Assembly (NCBI GenBank): GCA_965229565.1
Contig: OZ245888.1
Coordinates: forward strand, 868,001-932,000
Direction of reading: 5' to 3'
DNA length: 64,000 nucleotides
Origin: JANQNX01 sp040217095
Lineage (GTDB): Bacteria; Pseudomonadota; Gammaproteobacteria; Eutrophobiales; Eutrophobiaceae
Shown here piece after piece: positions 27,207 to 36,956 of the stretch (position 1 is its first letter; each line of letters opens with the position of its first letter). The notes below the pieces were generated by a model that was not told the origin of the DNA, searched no databases, and saw nothing but the letters and a program-made list of their open reading frames with translations. The translations under genes were made by a program, and so were the position numbers.

Positions 27207-29798
27207 TCAGGCCGCATCCGCTTCCTTCTGACTGAACTGCAGTTCCCCGTCGGAAAGATCCACGCGGATGATCGACTCCGGTCCAAATTCGCCAGACAGG
27301 ATTTTTTCCGCGATCGGGGTTTCAATATCATCCTGTATTGCCCGTTTTAATGGTCTTGCGCCGTATACCGGGTCAAAGCCGGTTTTACCAAGGTGCGTGA
27401 TTGCCTCGTCGCTGATCTCCAGAGACATCTCCTGGTCGGCCAGTCGCTTGCGCAAGCGGGATAGCTGGATTTTGGCTATCGCGTTGATTTGTTCCTGCAG
27501 CAGGGCATGGAACACCACGACCTCGTCGATACGGTTCAGAAACTCGGGCCGGAAATGCTGACTGACCTCGTGCATCACGACTTCCTTCATGGTGTCGTAG
27601 TCAGAGTCGTTGGTCATCTCCTGGATAAGGTTTGAACCAAGGTTAGAGGTCATGACGATGACCGTGTTACGGAAATCAACGGTGCGACCATGACCATCGG
27701 TCAGGCGTCCGTCATCCAGTACCTGTAACAGGATATTGAATACGTCGTTATGCGCCTTCTCGATTTCGTCCAGCAGTATCAGGCTGTAGGGTCGACGACG
27801 CACGGCCTCCGTCAGGTAACCACCTTGCTCATAGCCAACATATCCGGGTGGGGCGCCGATCAGTCGAGCTACCGAGTGCTTTTCCATGAACTCCGACATA
27901 TCAATACGAATCATGGCGTCTTCGCTATCGAAGATAAATTCAGTCAAGCTCTTGCAAAGTTCTGTCTTACCGACACCGGTGGGACCAAGAAACAGGAAGC
28001 TGCCATTTGGCTTTTGCGGGTCTGACAGGCCCGCGCGCGAACGTCGTATTGCATTGGCCACGGCCTTGACGGCCTGGTCCTGACCTACGACACGCTGATG
28101 CAAGGCATCTTCCATTTGTAACAGTTTTTCCTTCTCACCTTCGAGCATCTTGCTGACCGGGATACCGGTCCACGCAGCAACGACCTCGGCGATCTCGTTT
28201 TCAGTCACCTTGTTTCGTAACAGTTTCATGTCTTGCATCTCGGCGGCACCGGCCCTATCCAGCTGCTTTTCCAGTTCCGGGATAGTGCCGTATTGCAGTT
28301 CCGACATGGCATTTAAATCTCCGGCGCGCCTGGCGGCTTCAAAATCAATACGTGCCTGCTCCAGTTTTTCCTTGATGGTATGGGAACCATGCAGGGCTGC
28401 CTTTTCGGCCACCCAGATCTCTTCCAGGTCCTTGAACTCGCGCTCGGTTTCATTGATCTCGTCTTCAAGCAGGCCAAGGCGCTTCTTCGAGGCCGGGTCG
28501 TTTTCCTTCTTTAAAGCCTCACGTTCTATCTTCATCTGGATCAGGCGCCGTTCCAGCCTGTCCATGGATTCCGGTTTCGAATTGATTTCAATACTGATAC
28601 GGCTGGCCGATTCGTCGATCAAGTCAATGGCCTTGTCCGGTAGTTGCCTGTCGGTAATGTAACGCGTGGACAGCGTCGCTGCGGCGACAATCGCGGGGTC
28701 GGTTATCTGTACATTGTGGTGTACCTCGTAGCGTTCTTTCAGGCCACGTAGAATCGCGATGGTATCTTCGACACTGGGTTCATTGACGAGTACTTTCTGA
28801 AAGCGTCGTTCCAGTGCTGCATCTTTTTCTATGTTTTCCCGGTATTCATCAAGCGTGGTCGCGCCAATACAGTGCAGTTCACCTCGTGCCAGTGCAGGCT
28901 TTAACATGTTGCCCGCATCCATGGCGCCCTCGGCCTTGCCAGCGCCGACCATGGTATGCACCTCGTCGATAAACAGGATGATCTGTCCTTCCTGTTTGGA
29001 AAGGTCGTTCAGTACGGCCTTGAGTCGTTCTTCGAATTCACCGCGAAACTTGGCACCGGCAATCAGTGCGCCCATGTCCAGTGACAGCAGGCGCTTGTGA
29101 CGCAGTGCATCCGGCACCTCGTTATTGACGATACGTTGTGCCAGTCCTTCTACGATAGCGGTTTTACCAACACCGGGTTCACCAATCAGGACGGGGTTGT
29201 TTTTGGTCCTGCGTTGCAAGACCTGGATGGTACGACGGATTTCTTCATCACGACCAATGACCGGGTCCAGTTTGCCGTTTTCGGCGCGCTCGGTCAGATC
29301 GATAGTATATTTTTGCAGTGCCTGCCGGTTTTCCTCGGCATTGGGATCGCTAACCTGTTCACCACCGCGGACATCGTCAATGGCGTTGTTGATCCTGCTC
29401 TTGTCGGCACCGGCCTGGCGAAAGATGTCACCAAGTTTGCCCTTGTCTTCCAGTACGGCAATGGCAAACAGTTCGCTGGAAATAAATTCATCCTTGCGCT
29501 GTTGTGCTGCCTTGTCCATCAGGTTCAGCAAACGATCCAGATCGCGGCTGATATGTACATCGCCGGCAGTGCCACTCACACCAGGTAACGAATCAATCAG
29601 TTTATTAATATCGTTGCTGAGCTTGTTAATGTTGACGCCTGCATTGGCAAGCAGGTTGCGCAATGTCCCTCCCTGCTGATCCAGCAGGGCCCTGGCAACA
29701 TGTGCGGGTTCGATGTACTGGTTGTCCTTGCCAATCGCCAGCGACTGGGCATCGGCGAGTGCCAGTTGTAATTTTGTTGTCAGTTTATCCGGGCGCAT
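27207..29798 (-). CDS. clpB: Protein disaggregase ClpB (Hsp100)
   Basis: ClpB is the hexameric AAA+ disaggregase that works with DnaK. The 863-residue protein has the N-domain, AAA1 with Walker A GEPGVGKTAIVEGLA near residue 205, the long coiled-coil middle domain (about 400-525), and AAA2 with GPTGVGKTELCKSL near 605. There is no ClpP-binding IGF loop region evident, as expected. A sigma-32 type promoter is directly upstream, so it should be heat-induced. Confidence 0.98.
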   Translation of the reverse strand: MRPDKLTTKLQLALADAQSLAIGKDNQYIEPAHVARALLDQQGGTLRNLLANAGVNINKLSNDINKLIDSLPGVSGTAGDVHISRDLDRLLNLMDKAAQQRKDEFISSELFAIAVLEDKGKLGDIFRQAGADKSRINNAIDDVRGGEQVSDPNAEENRQALQKYTIDLTERAENGKLDPVIGRDEEIRRTIQVLQRRTKNNPVLIGEPGVGKTAIVEGLAQRIVNNEVPDALRHKRLLSLDMGALIAGAKFRGEFEERLKAVLNDLSKQEGQIILFIDEVHTMVGAGKAEGAMDAGNMLKPALARGELHCIGATTLDEYRENIEKDAALERRFQKVLVNEPSVEDTIAILRGLKERYEVHHNVQITDPAIVAAATLSTRYITDRQLPDKAIDLIDESASRISIEINSKPESMDRLERRLIQMKIEREALKKENDPASKKRLGLLEDEINETEREFKDLEEIWVAEKAALHGSHTIKEKLEQARIDFEAARRAGDLNAMSELQYGTIPELEKQLDRAGAAEMQDMKLLRNKVTENEIAEVVAAWTGIPVSKMLEGEKEKLLQMEDALHQRVVGQDQAVKAVANAIRRSRAGLSDPQKPNGSFLFLGPTGVGKTELCKSLTEFIFDSEDAMIRIDMSEFMEKHSVARLIGAPPGYVGYEQGGYLTEAVRRRPYSLILLDEIEKAHNDVFNILLQVLDDGRLTDGHGRTVDFRNTVIVMTSNLGSNLIQEMTNDSDYDTMKEVVMHEVSQHFRPEFLNRIDEVVVFHALLQEQINAIAKIQLSRLRKRLADQEMSLEISDEAITHLGKTGFDPVYGARPLKRAIQDDIETPIAEKILSGEFGPESIIRVDLSDGELQFSQKEADAA

Positions 29799-29835
29799 TG
29801 GTTCTCGGTATCTATAAAGTTACTAATATCCTGAT

Positions 29836-29863
29836 AAATGGGGACAACAGGCACTTATTCAAG
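29836..29863 (-). promoter_or_regulatory. Heat-shock (sigma-32) promoter of clpB
   Basis: Read on the minus strand the element is CTTGAA, 14 bases, CCCCATTT. This matches the RpoH consensus (CTTGAAA, 11-16 bases, CCCCATnT) nearly perfectly. Transcription would begin roughly 30 bases upstream of the clpB ATG. Confidence 0.8.
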
Positions 29864-29876
29864 TGTCTTGCCTGTT
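29846..29876 (-). repeat. Inverted repeat overlapping the clpB promoter
   Basis: AACAGGCA (29846-29853) and TGCCTGTT (29869-29876) are perfect 8-base arms. The -35 box of the heat-shock promoter sits in the loop. There is no T-run on either side, so a classic terminator for the upstream dehydrogenase gene is doubtful; it could be an operator or an RNA hairpin. Confidence 0.4.
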
Positions 29877-29898
29877 AATTAATACAGGCACGATTTGA

Positions 29899-31326
29899 CT
29901 AGTAAACGCCTATATCCTGGTAAGAGCGTGAAATTTTACTGACCGCGACCACGAAAGCTGCCGTACGGTAGTCCGTTATCTGGTCATTACTATCAAGTAC
30001 TTCCTTGATCTGCTGGAATGCGAGTCGCATGGTATCGTCCAGGCCAGAACGTACCAGGTCGAGTTCATCGGCACCGCGTACGAGTTCACGGTGTACCCAG
30101 TCGGGTGATTCCTTGCCGGTCATCGCTTCCACCGCTTTCAAAATATTTTCGCCGCGCGTCTCGTCATAACGGCGTTCCATACGGCCAAAGCGTATGTGTG
30201 CCAGGTTTCGAATCCACTCGAAATAGGACACGGTCACGCCGCCTGCATTGACGTAGGCATCGGGTATGATTGGAATGTTACGTGCCCGCAATATCTCGTC
30301 GCCCTCGAATGTTACTGGCCCGTTCGCGGCCTCGAATATGATATTTGCCTGGATTTTGGCCGCGTTATGCTCGGTAATTTGCGCTTCCAGCGCAGCCGGG
30401 ATCAAAATGTCGCATTCCAGTTCCAGCGCCAGTTTGCCGTCTTCCAGGAACTCGGCATCCGGGTACCCCTTCACTGTTTTATTTTCAATATTGTATTGAT
30501 GCAGGTTATCGATATTGATGCCGGCACTGTTCACCAGTGCGCCATCACGTTCAATGACAGCAATGATTTTGCAATTGTCCTCATCGTGTAAGAGTTTTGC
30601 GGCGTGATAACCGACATTACCCAGCCCCTGCAAGACCACTTTTTTTCCAGCAAGGCCGCCATCAAGCCCGGCTTTTTTCACATCCTCGGGATGGCGAAAG
30701 AATTCACGCATGGCATAAACAACGCCACGGCCGGTCGCCTCGGTCCTGCCGCGAATACCGCCATGTGCTACCGGTTTCCCGGTGACACAACCGGAGTAGT
30801 TCACATCTTCCGGGTGCAGGTGTTTGTAGGTGTCGGCTATCCATGCCATCTCGCGTTCACCGGTGCCCATGTCCGGCGCCGGTACATTGGTGGCCGGACT
30901 GAGAAAGCCCTTGCGTATCAGTTCGCGCGCAAAGCGGCGGGTAATGAGTTCCACTTCATCCCGGGAGTATTTAGTCGGATCGATTTGCAGGCCACCCTTG
31001 GAACCGCCAAACGGCACGTCAACAATGGCACACTTATAAGTCATCAGGGCGGCCAGCGCCTCTACTTCATCTTCATCCACAATAGCTGCATACCTTATGC
31101 CGCCCTTGGCAGGCAAGCGATGGATGCTGTGCACAGAGCGCCAGCCGGTGAAGACCTCGATATGATCACCAATGTCCACCGGGAAGTTAACCTTCAGGGT
31201 AGAGTTACAGGTCTTCATTGCCTTGGCGATACCGGGATCCATATCCAGTACAGACAGTGCCCGGTCAACCATGTGGTTAACACTCTCCCTGAAACTGGTT
31301 TTCTTACCCTTATTGTTGTTGTTCAT
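29899..31326 (-). CDS. Glu/Leu/Phe/Val family dehydrogenase, probable glutamate dehydrogenase
   Basis: The enzyme interconverts glutamate and 2-oxoglutarate plus ammonia, as judged by overall similarity. The 475-residue protein has the catalytic lysine region PFGGSKGGLQIDPTKYS, PAPDMGTGEREMAWI, TGKPVAHGGIRGRTEATGRG, and the Rossmann loop VVLQGLGNVGYHAA. NAD or NADP preference cannot be read reliably. It sits between pgeF and clpB, which are adjacent in Pseudomonas as I recall, so it interrupts a conserved neighbourhood. A wider amino acid dehydrogenase role cannot be excluded. Confidence 0.88.
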   Translation of the reverse strand: MNNNNKGKKTSFRESVNHMVDRALSVLDMDPGIAKAMKTCNSTLKVNFPVDIGDHIEVFTGWRSVHSIHRLPAKGGIRYAAIVDEDEVEALAALMTYKCAIVDVPFGGSKGGLQIDPTKYSRDEVELITRRFARELIRKGFLSPATNVPAPDMGTGEREMAWIADTYKHLHPEDVNYSGCVTGKPVAHGGIRGRTEATGRGVVYAMREFFRHPEDVKKAGLDGGLAGKKVVLQGLGNVGYHAAKLLHDEDNCKIIAVIERDGALVNSAGINIDNLHQYNIENKTVKGYPDAEFLEDGKLALELECDILIPAALEAQITEHNAAKIQANIIFEAANGPVTFEGDEILRARNIPIIPDAYVNAGGVTVSYFEWIRNLAHIRFGRMERRYDETRGENILKAVEAMTGKESPDWVHRELVRGADELDLVRSGLDDTMRLAFQQIKEVLDSNDQITDYRTAAFVVAVSKISRSYQDIGVY

Positions 31327-31380
31327 AGTCAGGCTCTGCTTGTTATTGTTATTAATACCTAGCTTAGTTCATTATTTTAC

Positions 31381-32124
31381 TTATTCCATCCAGATCAGGC
31401 TTGCCGTCCTGCCCGTCTTGCCATCCCGCCGGTATGAATAAAACAGGTCTGCCTGTTCATAAGTGCATAGTCCACTGTCATAGACCCTGTTTACACGGTT
31501 TGCTGTCAGGCTCAGTTTCACCAGTTTTCTCATATCAAGCTGCCAGTGTGTTGCATCGGTTTGCTCGAGGGCAGTTTGACTGGCTTCCCGGTAGGCCAGG
31601 CAGGCACTCACGACATCCTGGCCTACCTCGTAACATGCTTTACTGATGCAGGGTCCTATCCAGACCAGTAGCTGTTCCGGTTCCGGGAAAAGGTCGACAA
31701 CACGATCAATAATGCCCTTACAGGTTCCTCGCCAGCCTGCATGTACGGCAGCAATACACTCACCCTGTTCATCACTGAACAGCAACGGCACGCAGTCAGC
31801 CGTGAGTACTGCACAGACAGTATTGTGTCGCCGGGTCATACTGCCATCCGCCTTACCGGATTCCGCCTGTTCTGTATCCAGGTTGATAATCCTGTTGCCG
31901 TGTACCTGTTGTAGCCAGGCTGGCGCTGCAGGTAACTTGTGACGCGCGATAAAAGAATCGCGATTGGCAAGGACCGAGTTTGCATCATCCCCGACATGTG
32001 CCGCCAGGTTCAGGCTGGCATAGTTACCCTGGCTGACGCCACCAACGCGTAATGACGTACCGGCACGGACATGCGCTGCTGCCGGCCAGTCTGCCTCGAT
32101 CCAGTCTTTGCTATTCACGGTCAT
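31381..32124 (-). CDS. pgeF: Peptidoglycan editing factor PgeF (laccase-domain, YfiH)
   Basis: PgeF proteins hydrolyse mis-made UDP-MurNAc peptides or related purine nucleoside substrates. The zinc-site residues are visible in QVHGNRI, VLTADCVPLLF and AAVHAGWRGTCKGI. I placed the start at ATG 32124 (247 residues, MTVNSKDWIEADWP) because family members begin just before this Trp-Pro segment; an open extension of 35 residues lies inside rluD and looks non-coding. The start overlaps the rluD stop by 14 bases. Confidence 0.92.
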   Translation of the reverse strand: MTVNSKDWIEADWPAAAHVRAGTSLRVGGVSQGNYASLNLAAHVGDDANSVLANRDSFIARHKLPAAPAWLQQVHGNRIINLDTEQAESGKADGSMTRRHNTVCAVLTADCVPLLFSDEQGECIAAVHAGWRGTCKGIIDRVVDLFPEPEQLLVWIGPCISKACYEVGQDVVSACLAYREASQTALEQTDATHWQLDMRKLVKLSLTANRVNRVYDSGLCTYEQADLFYSYRRDGKTGRTASLIWME

Positions 32125-33061
32125 GTTCAGATAAAAGAGTAATGAGTGCCTGCATGTCATCCGGTACCGGTGCCTGGTACTCGAGCATCTGTCCCGTACG
32201 TGGGTGTGGCAGTTGCAATTGCCATGCATGCAGTGCCTGGCGCTTAAAATTCGCTACCGCATCGCGCACGGGTTCGCTGATGCCTTTTAACATTGATTTG
32301 TTCCTGCCATAGAGCGGATCACCGACAACAGCATGCTTGATATGAGACATGTGCACACGTATCTGGTGAGTGCGTCCTGTCTCCAGTATCACGCGTAGCA
32401 GAGTGTAGTGTTCGAATTTTTCCAGTAACCGGTAGTGCGTTAACGCGTGCTTGCCGGATTCGCTAACTGCCATGCGTGTACGTTTTGCAGGGTGACGGCC
32501 GATCCCGGTTTCGATCTGGCCACCGGCAGTGATGACACCACAGACCAGCGCCTGGTATTCGCGCTTGATATCCCGTGACTGCAGCTTATCGACCAGGAAG
32601 GTATGTGCCTCCGGTGTGCGTGCAATCAGCATGATGCCGGTCGTGTCTTTATCCAGCCTGTGTACGATACCGGCGCGTGGCAGTCGATTCAGTTTACTAT
32701 CGTGATGGAGCAGGGCATTGACCAGTGTATGCGCAGGGTTACCGGCACCGGGATGTACCACCAGCCCGGCCGGTTTATTAACCAGGATAATGTCGTCATC
32801 TTCGTAGACAATATTCAGCGGAATGGCTTCGGCCTGGTTTTCATCCATTGCCTCGAAACGGACATCGAGGTTGATCACATCGCCGGCCTGAACCGTATCG
32901 CGTTGCCTGGGTGCATTTTCGTTCACGGTAACCATGCCAGACTTGATCCAGGACTGGATTCGCGAACGCGAGTGTTGTGGCAATATCCTGCTGAGCACCT
33001 GGTCCAGCCGTAGCCCGGCATGCTCGTCGGTGATGGTGGTATTGAGTTCGAGTTTTTCCAT
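32111..33061 (-). CDS. rluD: 23S rRNA pseudouridine synthase RluD
   Basis: RluD makes pseudouridines at helix 69 of 23S rRNA (1911, 1915, 1917 in E. coli numbering). An N-terminal S4 domain (RLDQVLSRILPQHSRSRIQSW) is followed by the catalytic domain with the RluA-type motif HRLDKDTTGIMLIA, whose Asp is the nucleophile, and GRTHQIRVHM. I use ATG 33061 (316 residues); a TTG at 33076 would add five. The gene is divergent from bamD and upstream of pgeF, a widely conserved layout. Confidence 0.95.
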   Translation of the reverse strand: MEKLELNTTITDEHAGLRLDQVLSRILPQHSRSRIQSWIKSGMVTVNENAPRQRDTVQAGDVINLDVRFEAMDENQAEAIPLNIVYEDDDIILVNKPAGLVVHPGAGNPAHTLVNALLHHDSKLNRLPRAGIVHRLDKDTTGIMLIARTPEAHTFLVDKLQSRDIKREYQALVCGVITAGGQIETGIGRHPAKRTRMAVSESGKHALTHYRLLEKFEHYTLLRVILETGRTHQIRVHMSHIKHAVVGDPLYGRNKSMLKGISEPVRDAVANFKRQALHAWQLQLPHPRTGQMLEYQAPVPDDMQALITLLSEHDRE

Positions 33062-33116
33062 ATCAGTCGTTTGCAAGAGTCTAGCCCTGAAGATGGGTTT
33101 AGGCTAACCTAGCGCC

Positions 33117-33887
33117 ATGCGTATTTTGACTACAATCTTACTGTTTTTCATACTTGCCGGCTGTTCATTCTTCGGCGATAAGGAAGACGAGACGGTTAAC
33201 TGGAGTGCTGACCGCCTCTACGCGGAGGCGAGAGGGGCGCTTGATTCCGGCAACTACAATGATGCCGTAGATTTCTACCAGAAACTCGAAGCTCGCTTTC
33301 CATTTGGTAAACATGCCCAGCAGTCTTTGCTTGACCTGGCCTATGCCCATTACAGGAACGATGAGCCAGATGCGGCCATTGCTGCTTGCGACAGGTTTAT
33401 CAAGCTATACCCGCAAAACCGTTTTGTTGACTATGCCTATTACCTGAAGGGACTGGCGAATTTCAACCGCGGTAAAGGGCTGGCACAGAGACTGATACCA
33501 CGGGACCAGGCGCAACGTGATCCGGGCTCAGCATTGCGCTCTTTCCAGGACTTTTCTGAGCTCGTTAAACGATTTCCGGATAGCCAGTACCGGAGCGATT
33601 CGGAACAACGTATGCGCTATCTGCGCAACCAGCTTGCCCAGAACGAGGTATACGTCGCCACCTATTATATGCGTCGCGGTGCATTTATTGCGGCCGTAAA
33701 TCGCGCCCGTTACGTGATTGAGAACTATCAACGTACGCCCTCTGTACCGGATGCGCTGGTCATAATGGCCAAGGGCTATCGCATACTGGAAATGGAGGAC
33801 CTGGCCAGCGATGCACTGCGCGTACTGGAAAAGAATTACCCGAACCATCCGGGTATTTACGAAATTCGACAGTTAAGCGTTAACTAG
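33117..33887 (+). CDS. bamD: Outer membrane assembly lipoprotein BamD
   Basis: BamD is the essential lipoprotein partner of BamA in outer-membrane protein assembly. The 256-residue precursor has a lipoprotein signal peptide, hydrophobic residues 5-13 and lipobox LAGC with Cys16. Five TPR-like helical repeats follow, with YQKLEARFPFGKHAQQSLLD and IKLYPQNRFVDYAYYLKG typical of BamD/YfiO. It is divergent from rluD and convergent with nadE, one base apart. Confidence 0.96.
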   Translation: MRILTTILLFFILAGCSFFGDKEDETVNWSADRLYAEARGALDSGNYNDAVDFYQKLEARFPFGKHAQQSLLDLAYAHYRNDEPDAAIAACDRFIKLYPQNRFVDYAYYLKGLANFNRGKGLAQRLIPRDQAQRDPGSALRSFQDFSELVKRFPDSQYRSDSEQRMRYLRNQLAQNEVYVATYYMRRGAFIAAVNRARYVIENYQRTPSVPDALVIMAKGYRILEMEDLASDALRVLEKNYPNHPGIYEIRQLSVN

Positions 33888-33888
33888 G

Positions 33889-35505
33889 TCAGGTTTCCAG
33901 GTAGCCGGAAGTGATGGGATAACGTCGGTCCCGGCCAAAGGCGCGGTTGGTAATGCGTACGCCGGGTGCAGCCTGTCTTCTCTTGTATTCATTCCTGTCA
34001 ACCAGCCGCACGACTTTATCCACTGCTTCCCGGTCAAAACCTTCAGCAACAATTTTTTCCGGGCTGATATCGAGTTCTATGTAACGCTCGAGTATGGGGT
34101 CCAGTTGTTCATATGGCGGTAACGAATCTTCATCACGCTGGTCTTCCCTCAGTTCGGCCGAAGGTGGTCGCGTAATCACATTTTCCGGGATGACGCGACC
34201 TTGCTGGTTGCGCCAGTTGGCCAGGCGATATGCCAGTGTTTTCCAGACATCCTTGAGTGGGGCAAAGCCACCGCACATATCACCATATAATGTTGAATAA
34301 CCCACTGCCATTTCACTCTTGTTCCCGGTTGTTAATAGCAGGGTACCGGATTTATTCGATACCGCCATTAACAGGATACCGCGGCAACGCGCCTGTATAT
34401 TTTCTTCGGTGATGTCAGCAGCTAATCCTGCAAAGCGTGGTTGCAGTGATTTGAGCAATGCCTCAAAGATAGGCTCTATCGAAATAACCTCGTGTTTTAT
34501 ACCAAGCAGGTTGGCCTGCTCTATCGCGTCATCATTACTCATGTCTGCGGTAAAACGCGAGGGCATGATTAACACTTCTACATTGTCCTTGCCCAGCGCA
34601 TCGACGGCAATGGCCGTAGTTAATGCAGAGTCTATGCCTCCTGATAATCCAATGACCACGCCCTTGAAATTGTTTTTGCTGACATAATCCCTGACACCCA
34701 TTACCAATGCCTGATAAACATTTTCCTCAGTAGAGGCATATTCAATCCTGACGGTATCCTGCTTGAGCAACTGCTGATCCTTCATTTCCAGTTCCATCGT
34801 GTATAAGCCTTCTTCAAACTGGGGAGCGTGAAAGACCACCTCTCCATCAGAATCTACCAGCATGGAATTGCCATCAAAGATCAATTCGTCCTGGCCACCA
34901 ACCAGGTTGGTATAGGCGATATACAGGCTATTGTCTTTTGCACGCTGTGTGACCAGTTGCTCACGCTGTTTAAGTTTATGCTTGTGGTAGGGCGAGGCAT
35001 TCATATTAAAAAGAATTTGCACGCCAGCATTGGCAGCTGCCTCGGCCGGTCCGGTCGTCCAGATGTCTTCACATATCGTCATGGCAGCCTTGAGCCCCTT
35101 GATCTCAAATGACTGCATTTCCTTACCGGGCATGAAGTAACGTTTCTCGTCAAATACCCCGTAGTTGGGTAGTTCCTGCTTGTAGTAGGTTTTTACGAGT
35201 TGTCGACCATGTATCAGGCTGCATGCATTGTAAAGCTGACCGTTGTCCTGGCAGGGATAACCAATAATTGCGTATACGTCACCGGTATTGCTGATAATAC
35301 GTGTTAGTGCCCGTTCCACGTTTGCAATGAACGCCGGTCGGAATAAAAGATCTTCCGGTGGGTAAGAGCAGATACATAGCTCCGGAAACAGGATAATGTC
35401 CGCATTTTGTTGTTCGGCATTCCTGATTGCATCGATGATTTTGTCGGTGTTTCCGTCAATGTCGCCAACGGTAAGGTTAATTTGTGCCAGAATTATCTTT
35501 AGCAT
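33889..35505 (-). CDS. nadE: Glutamine-dependent NAD+ synthetase
   Basis: NadE amidates deamido-NAD. The 538-residue protein has an N-terminal nitrilase-type glutaminase with the Glu-Lys-Cys triad in FPELCICSYPPEDLL, YYKQELPNYG and MTICEDIW, and a C-terminal synthetase with the PP-loop GLSGGIDSALT near residue 290. This is the two-domain form that takes ammonia from glutamine. It lies between bamD and pilS, which are neighbours in Pseudomonas as I recall. Confidence 0.96.
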   Translation of the reverse strand: MLKIILAQINLTVGDIDGNTDKIIDAIRNAEQQNADIILFPELCICSYPPEDLLFRPAFIANVERALTRIISNTGDVYAIIGYPCQDNGQLYNACSLIHGRQLVKTYYKQELPNYGVFDEKRYFMPGKEMQSFEIKGLKAAMTICEDIWTTGPAEAAANAGVQILFNMNASPYHKHKLKQREQLVTQRAKDNSLYIAYTNLVGGQDELIFDGNSMLVDSDGEVVFHAPQFEEGLYTMELEMKDQQLLKQDTVRIEYASTEENVYQALVMGVRDYVSKNNFKGVVIGLSGGIDSALTTAIAVDALGKDNVEVLIMPSRFTADMSNDDAIEQANLLGIKHEVISIEPIFEALLKSLQPRFAGLAADITEENIQARCRGILLMAVSNKSGTLLLTTGNKSEMAVGYSTLYGDMCGGFAPLKDVWKTLAYRLANWRNQQGRVIPENVITRPPSAELREDQRDEDSLPPYEQLDPILERYIELDISPEKIVAEGFDREAVDKVVRLVDRNEYKRRQAAPGVRITNRAFGRDRRYPITSGYLET

Positions 35506-35593
35506 GCCGATATTTAAGTAAAGTATTCGGTTTTATTCTCGACTGAAATTAATATACTGTCTATAAATTTTGAAATACTCATGAACTTTCATT

Positions 35594-36937
35594 TTGAATA
35601 TTACCGGATTTGATCACAGACAATTAAGCCTAGGCAAAATAATTTGCATAGTCTTGATTGTTTTCATAGGTCTTTACTTCAGGATTAATGCCGTCACTAA
35701 TACTTATGTTGATGTGCCATTAAGAGCAGATGCCTACGACTATTATAAATACGCGGTAAACCTGAAACTCAATCATACATATTCTCGTTCCGAGCCATAT
35801 GGTGATGATATTCAGCCTGATGCAATACGTACTCCTGGATTTCCTTTCTTACTTTATGCTTTTGTTAAATGGCCGCCTGATGACAGTGTCTTATTTAATA
35901 TTAATATATTCCAGGCATTGCTTGGTGTGTTTACCACTATTATTGCATACCAGTTGTACTCCCGATTTCTCAACTTCTGGTTTGCAAGTGCAGCTGCTCT
36001 GTTTACAGCAATAAGCCCACACCTGATTTCATTTACTACTTATTGCCTGACTGAAACACTATTTACATTCCTGGTTTGCTTAATAGCATGGTTGCTGTCC
36101 CTGGCAATGGATAAAAAAAACACCCTGTTATTTCTACTGGCAGGAGGGATCATAGCCTACAGTGCGTTGACAAGATCGACCATGGATTTCTTCTTGGTGT
36201 TTTTTATTTGTTTTTTTATTTTGCAACCTGAATTATCGAAATACCGCAAAAAAATTATTCCTCTTGTCATTGGCTTTTTACTGGTTTTTGCGCCCTGGCA
36301 GGTTCGAAACCATCTGTCACTGGATGTTATTAAAGACGATACGCTAGCTATTAATTTTATCCATCATGGCATGTATCCCTCGTTTATGTATGAAAATAAC
36401 AAAGCCAGCAGGGGTTTTCCTTATCACTTTGATCCCGAAAGTGAAAAAATATCCAGCAGCATGCAAAGCACGCTGACAGAGCTTTATAAAAGGTATCGCG
36501 CAGATAAAGCAGTTTATTTGAAATGGTATTTGCTGGATAAACCAAGAGAGTTTTTCTCATGGGGATTAATCAATGGCTGGAGAGATATATTTGTTTACCC
36601 GACCCCACGGTCACCGTATTACACAAAAAGCTCGTTTAAATATTCGTACACCATCATGTGGTGGCTACATCCACTGTTGATGGTATTTTCAATCATCTCC
36701 TGTGTTCTTGTCTGGCTACCAGCTGTCGCAAGGCAATTCCCGGAGAGCGCGATTACTACATGCAGGCTGTTATCGGTTTTTATTATTTATTTTATCCTGT
36801 TGCATATGCTGGGTGCGCCATTCCCCAGGTACTCTGTACCATTGCGCCCGCTTAATTATGGAATGGCAATATTCTTACTGGCTTTTTGTACTAAAATCTT
36901 CAGATCTTACTTTTCCAGATACAGGGCAGCACACTAA
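35594..36937 (+). CDS. Multi-spanning membrane glycosyltransferase-like protein (GT-C type)
   Basis: The exact function is not known. The 447-residue protein has about ten hydrophobic helices and looks like the ArnT/PMT (GT-C) superfamily: after helix 1 comes a periplasmic loop with acidic DAYDYYKYAV, then PDAIRTPGFPFLLYA and TRSTMDFFLVFF. Such enzymes use polyprenyl-phosphate sugars as donors. Start is the TTG at 35594, since a stop lies 12 bases upstream in frame; a TATAAA at 35562-35567 may be the -10 box. The gene is AT-rich compared with neighbours and contains an A8 run at 36113-36120. It stands alone between nadE and sucD. Confidence 0.65.
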   Translation: MNITGFDHRQLSLGKIICIVLIVFIGLYFRINAVTNTYVDVPLRADAYDYYKYAVNLKLNHTYSRSEPYGDDIQPDAIRTPGFPFLLYAFVKWPPDDSVLFNINIFQALLGVFTTIIAYQLYSRFLNFWFASAAALFTAISPHLISFTTYCLTETLFTFLVCLIAWLLSLAMDKKNTLLFLLAGGIIAYSALTRSTMDFFLVFFICFFILQPELSKYRKKIIPLVIGFLLVFAPWQVRNHLSLDVIKDDTLAINFIHHGMYPSFMYENNKASRGFPYHFDPESEKISSSMQSTLTELYKRYRADKAVYLKWYLLDKPREFFSWGLINGWRDIFVYPTPRSPYYTKSSFKYSYTIMWWLHPLLMVFSIISCVLVWLPAVARQFPESAITTCRLLSVFIIYFILLHMLGAPFPRYSVPLRPLNYGMAIFLLAFCTKIFRSYFSRYRAAH

Positions 36938-36956
36938 TCGGCCTATATTGCAGAAA

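Noticed and set aside
28150..28662. 170-codon serine-rich open frame opposite clpB
   Set aside because: The Ser/Arg-rich product is typical of antisense frames of biased coding sequence.
30206..30222. GTTTCGAATCC-like stretch resembling a tRNA T-arm
   Set aside because: No acceptor or anticodon stem can be drawn around it, and it lies inside the dehydrogenase coding sequence.
30604..31362. 252-codon open frame opposite the glutamate dehydrogenase gene
   Set aside because: It is an antisense shadow of a clearly coding gene with conserved motifs; its product has no recognisable pattern.
36113..36120. A8 run in the GT-C-like gene, possible phase-variation tract
   Set aside because: Eight bases within an otherwise AT-rich Lys-Lys-Asn context is short for slip-strand switching, and the frame is intact. 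Only population data would show variation.
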